Shown piece by piece: positions 8,753-17,926 of a stretch of DNA of 64,000 nucleotides; positions within the stretch are counted from its first letter, which is position 1; each line of letters opens with the position of its first letter. Source of the DNA: Streptomyces specialis (GTDB lineage Bacteria > Actinomycetota > Actinomycetes > Streptomycetales > Streptomycetaceae); NCBI RefSeq assembly GCF_001493375.1, contig NZ_LN929894.1, forward strand, positions 300,513-364,512, written 5' to 3'. The position numbers and the translations under genes are program-made. The notes under the pieces were generated by a model. That model was given only the letters and a program-made list of their open reading frames with translations, did no database searches and was not told the DNA's origin.

Positions 8753-9130
8753 ATGAGGCGACCGCTGGAACCGGACATGTTCGACGAGTTGTGCCCGTCC
8801 GGGCTGCTGCCGTTCCGGTTCGGCGACAAGTGGGCCGCGCTGATCATCCGTTGTCTGGAGGACGGCCCCCGGCGTTTCTCCGAGCTGCGTGTCCCGCTGC
8901 GCCGCGTGACGCCCAAGGTCCTCACCCGGACCCTGCGTTCACTGGAACGCGACGGCCTGGTCAGCCGCACCGCCCACGCCGGACCGGCGCCGCGCGTCGA
9001 GTACGCCCTGACGCCGCTGGGCCGCAGCACGCTCGCCCCCCTCGCCGCCGCCTGCGCCTGGTCCGCCGAGCACTGGGACGAACTCCTCGACGCCCGCGAG
9101 ACCTGGGATTCCCGCACGCGCCGCGCCTAG
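8753..9130 (+). CDS. HxlR-family winged-helix transcriptional regulator
   Basis: 125-residue regulator of the HxlR type: CPSGLLPFRFGDKWAALII contains the conserved cysteine and the first helix, followed by a winged helix (FSELRVPLRRVTPKVLTRTLRSLERDGLV) and a wing ending YALTPLGRS. HxlR proteins often sense electrophiles or redox state through the N-terminal cysteine. It diverges from the NAD(P)-binding gene and most likely binds the shared 82-bp intergenic region. ATG 8753 is the only start giving the family's usual N-terminus. Confidence 0.85.
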   Translation: MRRPLEPDMFDELCPSGLLPFRFGDKWAALIIRCLEDGPRRFSELRVPLRRVTPKVLTRTLRSLERDGLVSRTAHAGPAPRVEYALTPLGRSTLAPLAAACAWSAEHWDELLDARETWDSRTRRA

Positions 9131-9229
9131 CCGGCGGGCGGTCGCGGTTTCGGGCGTCCGGGACCGGGCATCTGTCTCCTCCACAGGGGTTCACCGGCTC
9201 CGCTATCGGGGCTCCCGGAAAGCTCAAAA

Positions 9230-9250
9230 GAGCGGCCCCCCGCTCATTTT
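9230..9250 (+). terminator. terminator after the HxlR gene
   Basis: Short hairpin GAGCGG-cccc-CCGCTC followed by a T-rich run (ATTTT). It is unusual for this GC-rich genome in looking like a classical intrinsic terminator. It separates the regulator from pyk. Confidence 0.5.
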
Positions 9251-9326
9251 CGACTTGTGGACGTCTCTTTAAAAGATGGCCGCCGTGTGGTCGCTTTCCG
9301 ATATCTCTCTACTGGTTGGTAACTCC

Positions 9327-9332
9327 TAGGGT
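9327..9332 (+). promoter_or_regulatory. candidate -10 element for pyk (leaderless)
   Basis: TAGGGT ends 7 bases before the pyk ATG (9340), placing the transcription start at or next to the start codon. No Shine-Dalgarno sequence precedes that ATG, consistent with a leaderless mRNA, which is common in Streptomyces. No good -35 is visible, so the call is tentative. Confidence 0.35.
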
Positions 9333-9339
9333 TGTCGGT

Positions 9340-10773
9340 ATGCGCCGAGCGAAAATCGTTTGCACACTTGGTCCCGCCACCGACTCATACGAGCGCATCG
9401 CAGCGCTGGTCGAGGCGGGTATGGACGTGGCGCGGCTCAATCTGAGCCATGGCGGCCACGCCGACCACGAGTCGCGGTACCGGCGTGTGCGCCGCGCCGC
9501 CCGGGAAATGGGGCGGAGCGTCGGAATTCTGGCCGACCTCCAGGGGCCGAAGATCCGGCTCGGCACGTTCCGCGAAGGCCCGGTCCTGCTCGAAAACGGT
9601 GACGAATTCGTCATCACCACCGACGAAGTCGCCGGTGACCACAATCGCTGCGGCACCACGTACGCGGGCCTGCCCGCCGACGTGTCCCCCGGTGAGCGCA
9701 TCCTCGTGGACGACGGCCGCGTGGCCCTGGAGGTCGTCGCCGTCGAGGGCTCCGACGTCCGCACCCGCGTCGTCGAAGGCGGCCTGGTCTCCGACAACAA
9801 GGGACTCAACCTCCCCGGCGTGGCCGTCTCCGTCCCCGCCCTGTCCACCAAGGACATCGACGACCTGCGCTGGGCCCTGCGCACCGGGGTGGACGTGATC
9901 GCGCTGTCCTTCGTCCGCAGCGGCGACGACATCAAGGACGTCCACCGCGTCATGGCCGAGGAGGGCCGCTTCCTGCCGGTCATCGCCAAGGTCGAGAAGC
10001 CCCAGGCGGTGGCGAACCTCCAGAGCATCGTGGACGCCTTCGACGGCATCATGGTCGCGCGCGGCGACCTGGGCGTCGAAGTCCCCCTGGAGGACGTGCC
10101 GATGGTGCAGAAGCGCGCCATCCAGCTCGCCAAGCGCAACGCCAAGCCGGTCATCGTCGCCACCCAGATGCTGGACTCGATGATCGAGTCCTCCCGGCCC
10201 ACCCGCGCCGAGGCGTCCGATGTCGCCAACGCCGTGCTCGACGGCACCGACGCCGTGATGCTCTCCGGCGAGACCAGCGTCGGCCGCTACCCGCTGGAGA
10301 CCGTCCGCACGATGAGCCGCATCGTCGTCGCGGCCGAGGAGGAGATCCTCGCCCGCGGCCTGACGCCGCTCACCGAGAGCGGCAAGCCCCGCACCCAGGG
10401 CGGCGCCGTGGCCCGCGCCGCCGCCGAGATCGGGGACTTCCTCGGGGCCCGGCTGCTGGTCGCCTTCACCCAGAGCGGCGACACCGCCCGCCGCCTCTCC
10501 CGGTACCGCTCGCCGATCCCGGTCGTCGCGTTCACGCCCGACCCGGCGACCCACGCGCAGCTCACGCTGACCTGGGGCGTGGAGAGCCACCTGGCGCCGA
10601 CCGTCCGGACCACCGACGAGATGGTGGCCCAGATGGACGAGCAGTTGCTGGGACTCGGCCGCTGTCTGCGGGGCGAACTCGTGGTGATGACGGCCGGCTC
10701 GCCGCCCTCCACGCCCGGCACGACGAACCTGGTGCGCGTCCACCACGTCGGCGAGGACGACGGGCCCCGCTGA
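9340..10773 (+). CDS. pyk: pyruvate kinase
   Basis: 477-residue pyruvate kinase, converting phosphoenolpyruvate and ADP to pyruvate and ATP in glycolysis. The N-terminus MRRAKIVCTLGPAT and LNLSHG are diagnostic. The K/Mg site lies in VIAKVEKPQAV, followed by ARGDLGVEVPLEDVP and ATQMLDSMIES; the C-terminal domain holds the allosteric region. The B domain (residues about 70-170) is present. The open frame extends far upstream to 8791, but only ATG 9340 gives a family-like N-terminus. Transcription is separate from the HxlR gene, with a hairpin between. A pdtaR homologue and a liv operon follow. Confidence 0.97.
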   Translation: MRRAKIVCTLGPATDSYERIAALVEAGMDVARLNLSHGGHADHESRYRRVRRAAREMGRSVGILADLQGPKIRLGTFREGPVLLENGDEFVITTDEVAGDHNRCGTTYAGLPADVSPGERILVDDGRVALEVVAVEGSDVRTRVVEGGLVSDNKGLNLPGVAVSVPALSTKDIDDLRWALRTGVDVIALSFVRSGDDIKDVHRVMAEEGRFLPVIAKVEKPQAVANLQSIVDAFDGIMVARGDLGVEVPLEDVPMVQKRAIQLAKRNAKPVIVATQMLDSMIESSRPTRAEASDVANAVLDGTDAVMLSGETSVGRYPLETVRTMSRIVVAAEEEILARGLTPLTESGKPRTQGGAVARAAAEIGDFLGARLLVAFTQSGDTARRLSRYRSPIPVVAFTPDPATHAQLTLTWGVESHLAPTVRTTDEMVAQMDEQLLGLGRCLRGELVVMTAGSPPSTPGTTNLVRVHHVGEDDGPR

Positions 10774-10804
10774 GCCCGGGGGCCGCTCTGTGCGCATCGT
10801 CACA

Positions 10805-10850
10805 GGGGCGGCGCACCGGTCGGCGCCCCGGTCGGGGCAAAAGCCCCCGA
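10805..10850 (+). terminator. double hairpin after pyk
   Basis: Two stems in succession: GGGGC/GCCCC (10805-10809 with 10825-10829) and TCGGGGC-aaaa-GCCCCCGA (10832-10850). No U-tract follows, as is usual in Streptomyces. It may also serve the oppositely oriented tRNA gene. Confidence 0.5.
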
Positions 10851-10862
10851 ATGAACAGAAAG

Positions 10863-10945
10863 TGCCGGGTGCGGGATTCGAACCCGCAAGCCCTCACGGG
10901 CAGAGGTGTTTGAGACCTCCGTGTATGCCGTTCCACCAACCCGGC
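10863..10945 (-). tRNA. tRNA-Leu (anticodon CAA)
   Basis: Read on the minus strand, an 83-nt class II tRNA: acceptor GCCGGGT pairs with ACCCGGC (discriminator A), a D arm with TGG, anticodon loop CTCAAAC giving CAA (reads UUG), a long variable arm (CTGCCCGTGAGGG) typical of tRNA-Leu, and a T loop GGTTCGAATCC. CCA is not encoded. UUG is a rare codon in such GC-rich genomes. Confidence 0.93.
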
Positions 10946-11038
10946 TCCGGCGGCGCCCGGTCAGTCTAGCGGCTTCCCCGGTGGTGGTGACTAGTACTCT
11001 CATTGATGCCCCCACCTGGCAGAAACGACAGGAGCATC

Positions 11039-11716
11039 GTGAGCACCCCCGACGTCCCCGACGAGCCCACCGCGCCGGCGGAACCCTCCGGCGCGGCGGA
11101 CATCGCTCATGTCCCGCCCACCGTCACCCGTGTCGTCATCGCCGAGGACGAGGCCCTCATCCGTCTCGACCTCAAGGAGATGCTCGAAGAGGAGGGGTAC
11201 ACCGTCGTCGGGGAGGCGGGCGACGGCCAGCGCGCCGTCGAGCTGGCCCGTGAACTCACTCCCGACCTGGTGATCCTCGATGTGAAGATGCCCGTCATGG
11301 ACGGCATCTCCGCCGCCGAGAAGATCGCCGGCGAGACCATCGCGCCCGTCCTGATGCTGACCGCCTTCTCCCAGCGCGATCTCGTCGAGCGCGCCCGGGA
11401 CGCGGGCGCCATGGCCTATCTGGTGAAGCCCTTCAGCAAGAGCGACGTGGTCCCCGCCATCGAGATCGCCGTCTCCCGTTTCAACGAGCTGAAGACCCTC
11501 ACCCAGGAAGTCGCGGATCTCGCCCAGCGGCTGGAGACCCGCAAGCTCGTGGACCGCGCCAAGAGCATCCTGCAAACGCAGTACGGCCTCAACGAGCCCG
11601 CCGCCTTCCGGTGGATCCAGAAGACCTCGATGGACCGCCGCCTGTCCATGCACCAGGTCGCCGAGGCCGTGATCCAGGACGCCGAGGAAAAGCGCCAGAA
11701 ACAACAGCAGAAGTAA
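11039..11716 (+). CDS. pdtaR: ANTAR-domain response regulator (PdtaR-like)
   Basis: 225-residue two-domain regulator. The receiver domain spans about residues 30-145: acidic pocket VVIAEDEA, phosphoacceptor D81 in LVILDVKMP, switch threonine in MLTAF and the conserved lysine in VKPF. The C-terminal ANTAR domain (about 155-215: LVDRAKSILQTQYGLNEPAAF...) binds paired hexanucleotide hairpins in RNA to antiterminate transcription. PdtaR homologues partner with a PdtaS-type histidine kinase, not seen here. GTG 11039 is chosen because AGGAG sits 4 bases upstream; TTG 11003 is also in frame. Confidence 0.9.
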   Translation: MSTPDVPDEPTAPAEPSGAADIAHVPPTVTRVVIAEDEALIRLDLKEMLEEEGYTVVGEAGDGQRAVELARELTPDLVILDVKMPVMDGISAAEKIAGETIAPVLMLTAFSQRDLVERARDAGAMAYLVKPFSKSDVVPAIEIAVSRFNELKTLTQEVADLAQRLETRKLVDRAKSILQTQYGLNEPAAFRWIQKTSMDRRLSMHQVAEAVIQDAEEKRQKQQQK

Positions 11717-11755
11717 CGACGGAAGCCGCGCGCCCGACGGCGCGCGAGCCGCCGG

Positions 11756-11788
11756 AGCGCGCCCGGGACATGTGTCCGGGCGCGCTTT
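11756..11788 (+). terminator. strong hairpin terminator after pdtaR
   Basis: Perfect stem AGCGCGCCCGGGACA / TGTCCGGGCGCGCT with a 2-base loop, followed by TTT. It lies in the 313-bp gene-free stretch 11717-12029. The rest of that stretch should hold the livK promoter (a TAGATT hexamer at 11939-11944 is one candidate -10), but no convincing -35 is seen. Confidence 0.8.
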
Positions 11789-12029
11789 GCTTGTGCGGAG
11801 GGCCCGGGGTCCGGGATGAGCGGGTCTTGTCCGGATCGTCCGCTCACCGGTGCCCCATGTTCTGTTACCGGCGTGTACCGGAGGTCACGAGGCGATCACA
11901 TCTGTCGCGGCGGTGTGTTCGAGCAGCTCCTCTGGCAATAGATTCCGCTGCACGCCGCACCGGTGTGCCGTATGCACATAGGAGCTGTGCGGTGACGACA
12001 CGTCTGGCTCGCTCCAGGGGGTTCTCGAA

Positions 12030-13178
12030 GTGCCCAACAAAAACATCGTGAGGCTCGCGATACCCGTCGCGGTCGGCGGCCTGTTGCTCACCGGTTGCAG
12101 TAGTGACGACGGTGGTTCGACCATCAAGATCGCTTATCAAGGCCCCCTTTCCGGCCAGAATGTCGGCCTGGGGGAGAACATGGAACGCGGCGTCCAGCTC
12201 GCGATCAACGAGGCCAATGCGTCCGGTGATTACGATTTCGAGCTGGAGTATTTCGCGGCGGACGACCAGGGTTCGGAGACCGAGGCCACGGCCGCGGCGC
12301 AGAGCGCCATCGACGACACGGACGTGGTGGCGGTCGTCGGTCCCGCCTTCTCCGGTCCCACCGAGATCTCCGCCCCGCTCTACGGCCAGGCCGGACTCGC
12401 CGCGGTCACGCCCTCCGCGACCAACCCCACGCTCACCGAGCAGGAGTTCGGCACCTTCCTGCGCGCCGTGCCCAACGACAACGCCCAGGGCGCCGCGATG
12501 GCGGACTTCCTCGCCGCCCAGGACGGCGTGGACAGCGTGATGGTGATCGACGACGTGACCCCGTACGGCGAGGGCCTCTCCGATGTCGCCGTGGCGAGCC
12601 TGGAGGAGGCCGGTCTCGACGTCCAGCGCCAGCACGTCCCGCAGGAGACCGTCGACTACGGCAACGCCGCCCGCGGCGTCGTGGAATCCGGTGTGGACGC
12701 CTTGATCTACGCGGGTTACTACGAGGCCCTCGGCCCGTTCACCACCCGTCTCGACGAGGCCGGCTTCGACGGCATCGGGATCTCCGGCGACGGCTCCAAG
12801 GACGAGGAACTGGTCAACCTCGGCGGCGACGCGACCGAGGGCTGGTACCTCACCTGCCCGTGCACCGACGCGACCGAGGAGCCGGGGCTCGCCGACTTCG
12901 CCGAGCGCTACGAGGCGGAGTTCGGCCTGGCGCCGGGCACCTACTCGGCGGAGGCGTACGACATCACCAACATGATCATCGAGCAGATCGCCGGACTCGG
13001 CGGTGACCCCAGCCGCGAGGAGCTGTACCAGGCGCTCGCCGGGGTCGAGTACCAGGGCCTCACCAAGTCGTTCTCCTTCGACGACGCCGGTGAGTTCACC
13101 AACGAGGCGGTCTTCTTCTACCAGGTCACCGACGGCGTCATCGGCTACCTGGGTGGCACCGAAGAGCTGATCGGCTGA
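12030..13178 (+). CDS. livK: branched-chain amino acid ABC transporter, binding lipoprotein
   Basis: 382-residue lipoprotein. Signal peptide residues 1-23 end in lipobox LLTGC, so it is anchored to the outer membrane leaflet through Cys23. The mature part is a periplasmic-binding-protein-like type I fold (IKIAYQGPLSGQNVGLGENMERG...; VVAVVGPAFSGPTEISAPLYGQAGL) of the Leu/Ile/Val-binding family. GTG 12030 with AGGGGG upstream is the start. It heads the five-gene liv cluster but is separated from the permeases by a strong hairpin, which would let the binding protein be made in excess. Confidence 0.93.
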   Translation: MPNKNIVRLAIPVAVGGLLLTGCSSDDGGSTIKIAYQGPLSGQNVGLGENMERGVQLAINEANASGDYDFELEYFAADDQGSETEATAAAQSAIDDTDVVAVVGPAFSGPTEISAPLYGQAGLAAVTPSATNPTLTEQEFGTFLRAVPNDNAQGAAMADFLAAQDGVDSVMVIDDVTPYGEGLSDVAVASLEEAGLDVQRQHVPQETVDYGNAARGVVESGVDALIYAGYYEALGPFTTRLDEAGFDGIGISGDGSKDEELVNLGGDATEGWYLTCPCTDATEEPGLADFAERYEAEFGLAPGTYSAEAYDITNMIIEQIAGLGGDPSREELYQALAGVEYQGLTKSFSFDDAGEFTNEAVFFYQVTDGVIGYLGGTEELIG

Positions 13179-13189
13179 CGGACGGTCCC

Positions 13190-13236
13190 GGTCCGGCGGG
13201 GGCGGAGCGCGACCCGTCGAAAGCCCCCGCCGGACC
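13190..13236 (+). terminator. intra-operon hairpin between livK and livH
   Basis: Perfect 14-bp inverted repeat GGTCCGGCGGGGGC / GCCCCCGCCGGACC with a 19-base loop. Its position after the binding-protein gene and before the permease genes fits partial termination or protection of the livK mRNA 3' end. Confidence 0.75.
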
Positions 13237-13276
13237 AGGCCCCGGCCCGCCCTCGTTCCCCCAAGGGAGTCAGTCC

Positions 13277-14200
13277 ATGTCCCTTTCCGATATCTGGGAC
13301 GTACTCGTCCTGGGTGTGGTGCTCGGCTCGCTCTACGCCGTCATCGCCATCGGCTACACCCTCGTCTACGGCGTGCTCCAGCTCCTGAACTTCGCGCACA
13401 GCGAGGTCTTCATGTCCGGCGGATTCGGCGGTGTCATCGCCCTGACCCTCGTGGAGCCGGCCGCCGGCCCCACCGGACTCCAGTCGGCCGGCTACGTCCT
13501 GCTCGGCATGGGCGCCGGAGCCGTCCTCGGCGGCGCCGTCGCGTTCGGCCTGGAGAAGGCCGCCTACCAGCCGCTCCGCAGACGCAACGCCCCGCGCCTC
13601 GTCTTCCTCCTGACGGCGATCGGCGCCTCGTTCTTCCTCTACAACCTCGCGGGCAAGCTGTTCGGGCGGTACCCGATGAAGATGCCCACGATGTACGAGA
13701 ACAAGAAGCTGTTCGAGGTCTTCGGCGCCGGCGTCAGCGTCACCCAGCTCATCATCGTGCTGGCGGGTGTGCTGATGCTGCTCACCGTCGACCTGGTCGT
13801 GAACCGCACCAAACTCGGCTCGGGCATCAGGGCGGTGGCGCAGGACCCGGAGGCCGCGGCGCTGATGGGCGTGGACATCGACAAGGTGGTGTCCCGGACG
13901 TTCGTGCTCGGCGGCCTGATGGGCGGCGTGGCCGGTTTCCTGTTCGGCACCAATCTCCAGGTCGACTACACGATGGGCTTCCTGCCCGGCATCACCGCGT
14001 TCGCCGCGGCGGTGCTCGGCGGCATCGGCAATGTGCGCGGCGCCATGCTCGGCGGCCTGACCCTCGGCGTGGTCGAGTCGTTCACCGTCGAGATCTGGGG
14101 CGACGCCTGGCGGTACGTGGGCGCGTTCGCCGTGCTGGTGCTCGTGCTGATGTTCCGCCCGACCGGCCTGCTGGGCGAGCGCGTGGGGAGGACGGCATGA
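13277..14200 (+). CDS. livH: branched-chain amino acid ABC transporter permease
   Basis: 307-residue LivH-type permease with about eight TM helices. Recognisable are the N-terminal GSLYAVIAIGYTLVYGVLQLLNFAHSE, the central GSGIRAVAQDPEAAALMGVDID coupling segment and the C-terminal GITAFAAAVLGGIGNVRGAMLGG. ATG 13277 follows AAGGGAG. Its stop overlaps livM by 4 bp (ATGA), showing translational coupling. Confidence 0.94.
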   Translation: MSLSDIWDVLVLGVVLGSLYAVIAIGYTLVYGVLQLLNFAHSEVFMSGGFGGVIALTLVEPAAGPTGLQSAGYVLLGMGAGAVLGGAVAFGLEKAAYQPLRRRNAPRLVFLLTAIGASFFLYNLAGKLFGRYPMKMPTMYENKKLFEVFGAGVSVTQLIIVLAGVLMLLTVDLVVNRTKLGSGIRAVAQDPEAAALMGVDIDKVVSRTFVLGGLMGGVAGFLFGTNLQVDYTMGFLPGITAFAAAVLGGIGNVRGAMLGGLTLGVVESFTVEIWGDAWRYVGAFAVLVLVLMFRPTGLLGERVGRTA

Positions 14201-15582
14201 GCGGCGTTCCGGCGACTGCGGCCCGGACGCCGCTGTCCGCGGCGGCCCGGCTCCGCAAGGGCAAGTGGTACGAACAGCCGCGGTGGCGCCGGCTGGGCGC
14301 GCTGCTCGCGCTCGCCGTGCTCATGGCGCAGGTCACCGGCGAACAGGGCGTGCGCAACGACCTGTTCCACGCCCTGGAGCAGAACTTCAAGGGCGGCGGC
14401 GTCGGCGTGTGGGTCGGCATCGCGGTGGCGGTCTGGCTGATCCGGGAGTTCTTCGACGACGCGGTGGCACGCGGCGTCTCCCGCCTGCGGGAGCGGGCCG
14501 GCGGGCCGGCGCGGACGGTCCGCGCCACGTCGGGGCGGCTGTTCGGGCGGCGCGGGTACCGGTGGGGCGCGCTCGGCGCGCTGCTCCTGGTGCTGATCGT
14601 CCTGCCGCTGACCGTGACGACGTTCTGGCAGCAGGTGCTGGTCGACCAGATCGGCGTGTACGTCATGCTCGCCGTCGGCCTGAACGTCGTCATCGGGTGG
14701 GCGGGCATGCTGGACCTGGGCTTCATCGCGTTCTTCGCGATCGGCGCCTACAGCTCCGCGTACTGGACCGGCGGCCTGCCCGTCGAGCCGCCCGTGGAGC
14801 TGAACAACTTCCTGGTCATCCCGGTGGCCGTGGTCACCTGCCTGGTCGCGGGCGTCCTGCTGGGCGCGCCGACGCTGCGGCTGCGCGGCGACTATCTCGC
14901 CATCGTGACGCTGGGGTTCCACGAGATCGTCTACCTCGTCGCCAAGAACTACGCCGAGTTCACCGGCGGCACGCGCGGCGCCAACGGCCTGGACCGCTTC
15001 TCGCTCGACCTCGGGTTCTGGTCGTACGACTGGACGCTGGACCCGGTGCCGTACTACTGGATCCAGCTCGGTTTCGTCGTGGTGATCATCGTCCTCTTCC
15101 TGCGGCTGGAGCACTCGCGCGTCGGCCGGGCCTGGACCGCGATCCGCGAGGACGAGGTCGCCGCGGCGGCGACGGGCGTGAACACCGTGCGGTTCAAGCT
15201 GCTGGCGTTCGCGATCGGCGCGTCCACCTCCGGCGTCGCCGGGGTGATCTACGCCAGCAAGCAGGCGTTCGTGAACCCCGAGCAGTTCGTGGTGCTCTTC
15301 TCGATCCTGGCGCTGTCGTACGTCGTGTTCGGCGGCATGGGCTCCGTCCCGGGCGTGCTGGTCGGCACGGCGTTCCTGGTGTGGCTGCCGCAGTTCCTCC
15401 GGGACCGGGTGGACCCCCAGGACCGGTACATGTATCTGGGCGCGCTGCTGGTGATCATGATGATCTACCGGCCGCAGGGCCTGTTGCCCTCGCGGCGCCG
15501 GCAGCGGGAGCTGAGGATGGCCGGGGAAGGCGTCTCGGGCGCGGACGCGCTGGGCGCGCGGCCGGGAGGTGAGCGGGGATGA
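14197..15582 (+). CDS. livM: branched-chain amino acid ABC transporter permease
   Basis: 461-residue LivM-type permease. It is longer than the usual 300-350 residues because of a roughly 130-residue N-terminal extension with two predicted helices and an Arg-rich linker before the core. The core contains YVMLAVGLNVVIGWAGMLDLGFIAFFAIGAY and the coupling loop SRVGRAWTAIREDEVAAAATGVN. It overlaps livH and livG by ATGA. Such extensions are common in actinobacterial LivM proteins. Confidence 0.93.
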   Translation: MSGVPATAARTPLSAAARLRKGKWYEQPRWRRLGALLALAVLMAQVTGEQGVRNDLFHALEQNFKGGGVGVWVGIAVAVWLIREFFDDAVARGVSRLRERAGGPARTVRATSGRLFGRRGYRWGALGALLLVLIVLPLTVTTFWQQVLVDQIGVYVMLAVGLNVVIGWAGMLDLGFIAFFAIGAYSSAYWTGGLPVEPPVELNNFLVIPVAVVTCLVAGVLLGAPTLRLRGDYLAIVTLGFHEIVYLVAKNYAEFTGGTRGANGLDRFSLDLGFWSYDWTLDPVPYYWIQLGFVVVIIVLFLRLEHSRVGRAWTAIREDEVAAAATGVNTVRFKLLAFAIGASTSGVAGVIYASKQAFVNPEQFVVLFSILALSYVVFGGMGSVPGVLVGTAFLVWLPQFLRDRVDPQDRYMYLGALLVIMMIYRPQGLLPSRRRQRELRMAGEGVSGADALGARPGGERG

Positions 15583-16498
15583 CGGCGAAGGCGACGACGA
15601 CGGACGACGACGTGCTCGACGCGTCGGGCGTCACCCTGCGCTTCGGCGGCCTGACCAGCCTGGACGACGTGGCCCTGCGGATGGGCCGCGGCGAGATCCT
15701 GGCGGTCATCGGCCCCAACGGCGCGGGCAAAACGTCCCTGTTCAACTCCCTGACCGGCGCGTACGTGCCGCAGGAGGGGACGATCACCTTCCGTTCGCGC
15801 ACCGGCGGCGCCCACGAGCTGCGCGGCCGGAAGCCGTACCGGGTGAGCCGTCTCGGCGTGGCCAGGACGTTCCAGAACATCCGCCTGTTCGGCGCGCTGA
15901 CCGTGCTGGAGAACGTGAAGATCGCCGCCGAGACCCGGCAGCGGACGGACGCGATCTCCATCATGCTCGGCCTGCCCAACGCCCGCCGCGACGAGCGGGC
16001 CGGCGACGAGAAGGCCCACCGGGTGCTGTCGTTCGTCGGCCTGGAAGAGCGGATCAACGAGCTGGCGTCGTCGCTGAGTTACGGCGAGCAGCGGCGTCTG
16101 GAGATCGCGCGGGCGCTGGCCACCGACCCGGAGCTGCTGCTCCTGGACGAACCGGCGGCGGGCACCAACCCGACGGAGAAACGGGACCTGGAGCACCTGA
16201 TCCGGCGGATCAACGCCGAACTGGGCGTGAGCGTGCTGCTGATCGAGCACGACATGAAGCTGGTGATGTCGGTCGCGGACCGCGTGGTGGTGCTGAACTT
16301 CGGCAGGAAGATCGCCGAGGGCACCCCGGCACAGGTCCAGCGGGACGCGGCCGTGATCGAGGCGTACCTCGGCGCCTCCGCCGAGGAGGACCGGGCCGCG
16401 GTCGCGGACATGGTCGCCGAACAGACCGACGCCGGGCCGTCCGCCGGTCCGTCCGCCGGGAGTCCGCCGGAGAAGTCGCCGGAGAAGGAGGAACGGCC

Positions 16499-16502
<4 letters not shown>
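15579..16502 (+). CDS. livG: branched-chain amino acid ABC transporter ATP-binding protein
   Basis: 307-residue ABC ATPase: Walker A GPNGAGKT near residue 47, Q-loop RTFQNIRLF, signature LSYGEQRRLEIARAL and Walker B LLLLDEPAAGTNP. The C-terminal segment has the LivG-type FGRKIAEGTPAQV, then a Ser/Pro/Glu-rich tail of about 40 residues not needed for catalysis. Both ends overlap neighbours by 4 bp, so it is translated with livM and livF. Confidence 0.94.
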
Positions 16503-17272
<770 letters not shown>

Positions 17273-17273
17273 G

Positions 17274-17780
17274 TCACGCGGCGGGCGGAGCCGGGTCCGC
17301 CGCCTGGTCGGGGGCCTGCCCCTGCTGGGCGGCGGGCCGCAGCGCGCACGTCAGCCGCGCCGTGCACACCCGCTTGTCCCGCTCGTCGGTGATGACGATC
17401 TCGTACGTGGCGGCGGTCCGCCCCGTGTACGCCGGCGTCGCGACCCCGGTGACGACGCCCGAACGCACCCCCCGGTGGTGCGTGCAGCTCAGATCCACGC
17501 CCACGACCATCTTGTTCGGCCCGGCGTGCAGCATCGCGCCCACCGACGCCAGCGTCTCCGCCAGCACCGCGGACGCGCCGCCGTGCAGCAGCCCGTACGG
17601 CTGGGTGTTGCCCTCGACCGGCAGCGTCCCGACGACCCGCTCCGGGGACGCCTCCAGGATGCGCAGACCCATGCGTTCCCCCAGCACACCGGCGGAGAAC
17701 AGCGCGTGCAGGTCGATGCCGAGTCCTGCCCACTGGTCGATGATGTCTGCCGGAAAACGCGTGGCCGTTGACTCTCCCAT
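17274..17780 (-). CDS. PaaI-family hotdog thioesterase
   Basis: 168-residue single hotdog-fold protein of the PaaI/acyl-CoA thioesterase group. The motif GLLHGGASAVLAET carries the HGG turn and catalytic acidic residue, followed by GVDLSCTHHRGVRSGVVTGVATP and the final strand VCTARLTC. It probably hydrolyses an aromatic or acyl-CoA ester in the cytosol. ATG 17780 (MGESTATRF) is chosen as the start; GTG 17807 is in frame, but TGATAG lies between them and could be a -10 for a short or absent leader. The C-terminal tail is Gln/Ala/Pro-rich. Confidence 0.83.
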   Translation of the reverse strand: MGESTATRFPADIIDQWAGLGIDLHALFSAGVLGERMGLRILEASPERVVGTLPVEGNTQPYGLLHGGASAVLAETLASVGAMLHAGPNKMVVGVDLSCTHHRGVRSGVVTGVATPAYTGRTAATYEIVITDERDKRVCTARLTCALRPAAQQGQAPDQAADPAPPAA

Positions 17781-17926
17781 GGGCAGCGTTCTATCAGGTT
17801 TGATCACGGACCGGGCCCGGTCACCGGGGTGAGCCGGATCACCAGCGACCCGCCCGCCGGCGGACGCGTCGGGCGGCTCCGCTCACCGGGCGGGGAGTGT
17901 CAGTGGTCCGTGGGAGGATCGGCACC

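Noticed and set aside
9168..9190. Possible fifth adapter (CTGTCTCCTCCACA) upstream of pyk
   Set aside because: Only the first seven bases and a short CACA match; no index or P5/P7 sequence follows and no gene is broken.
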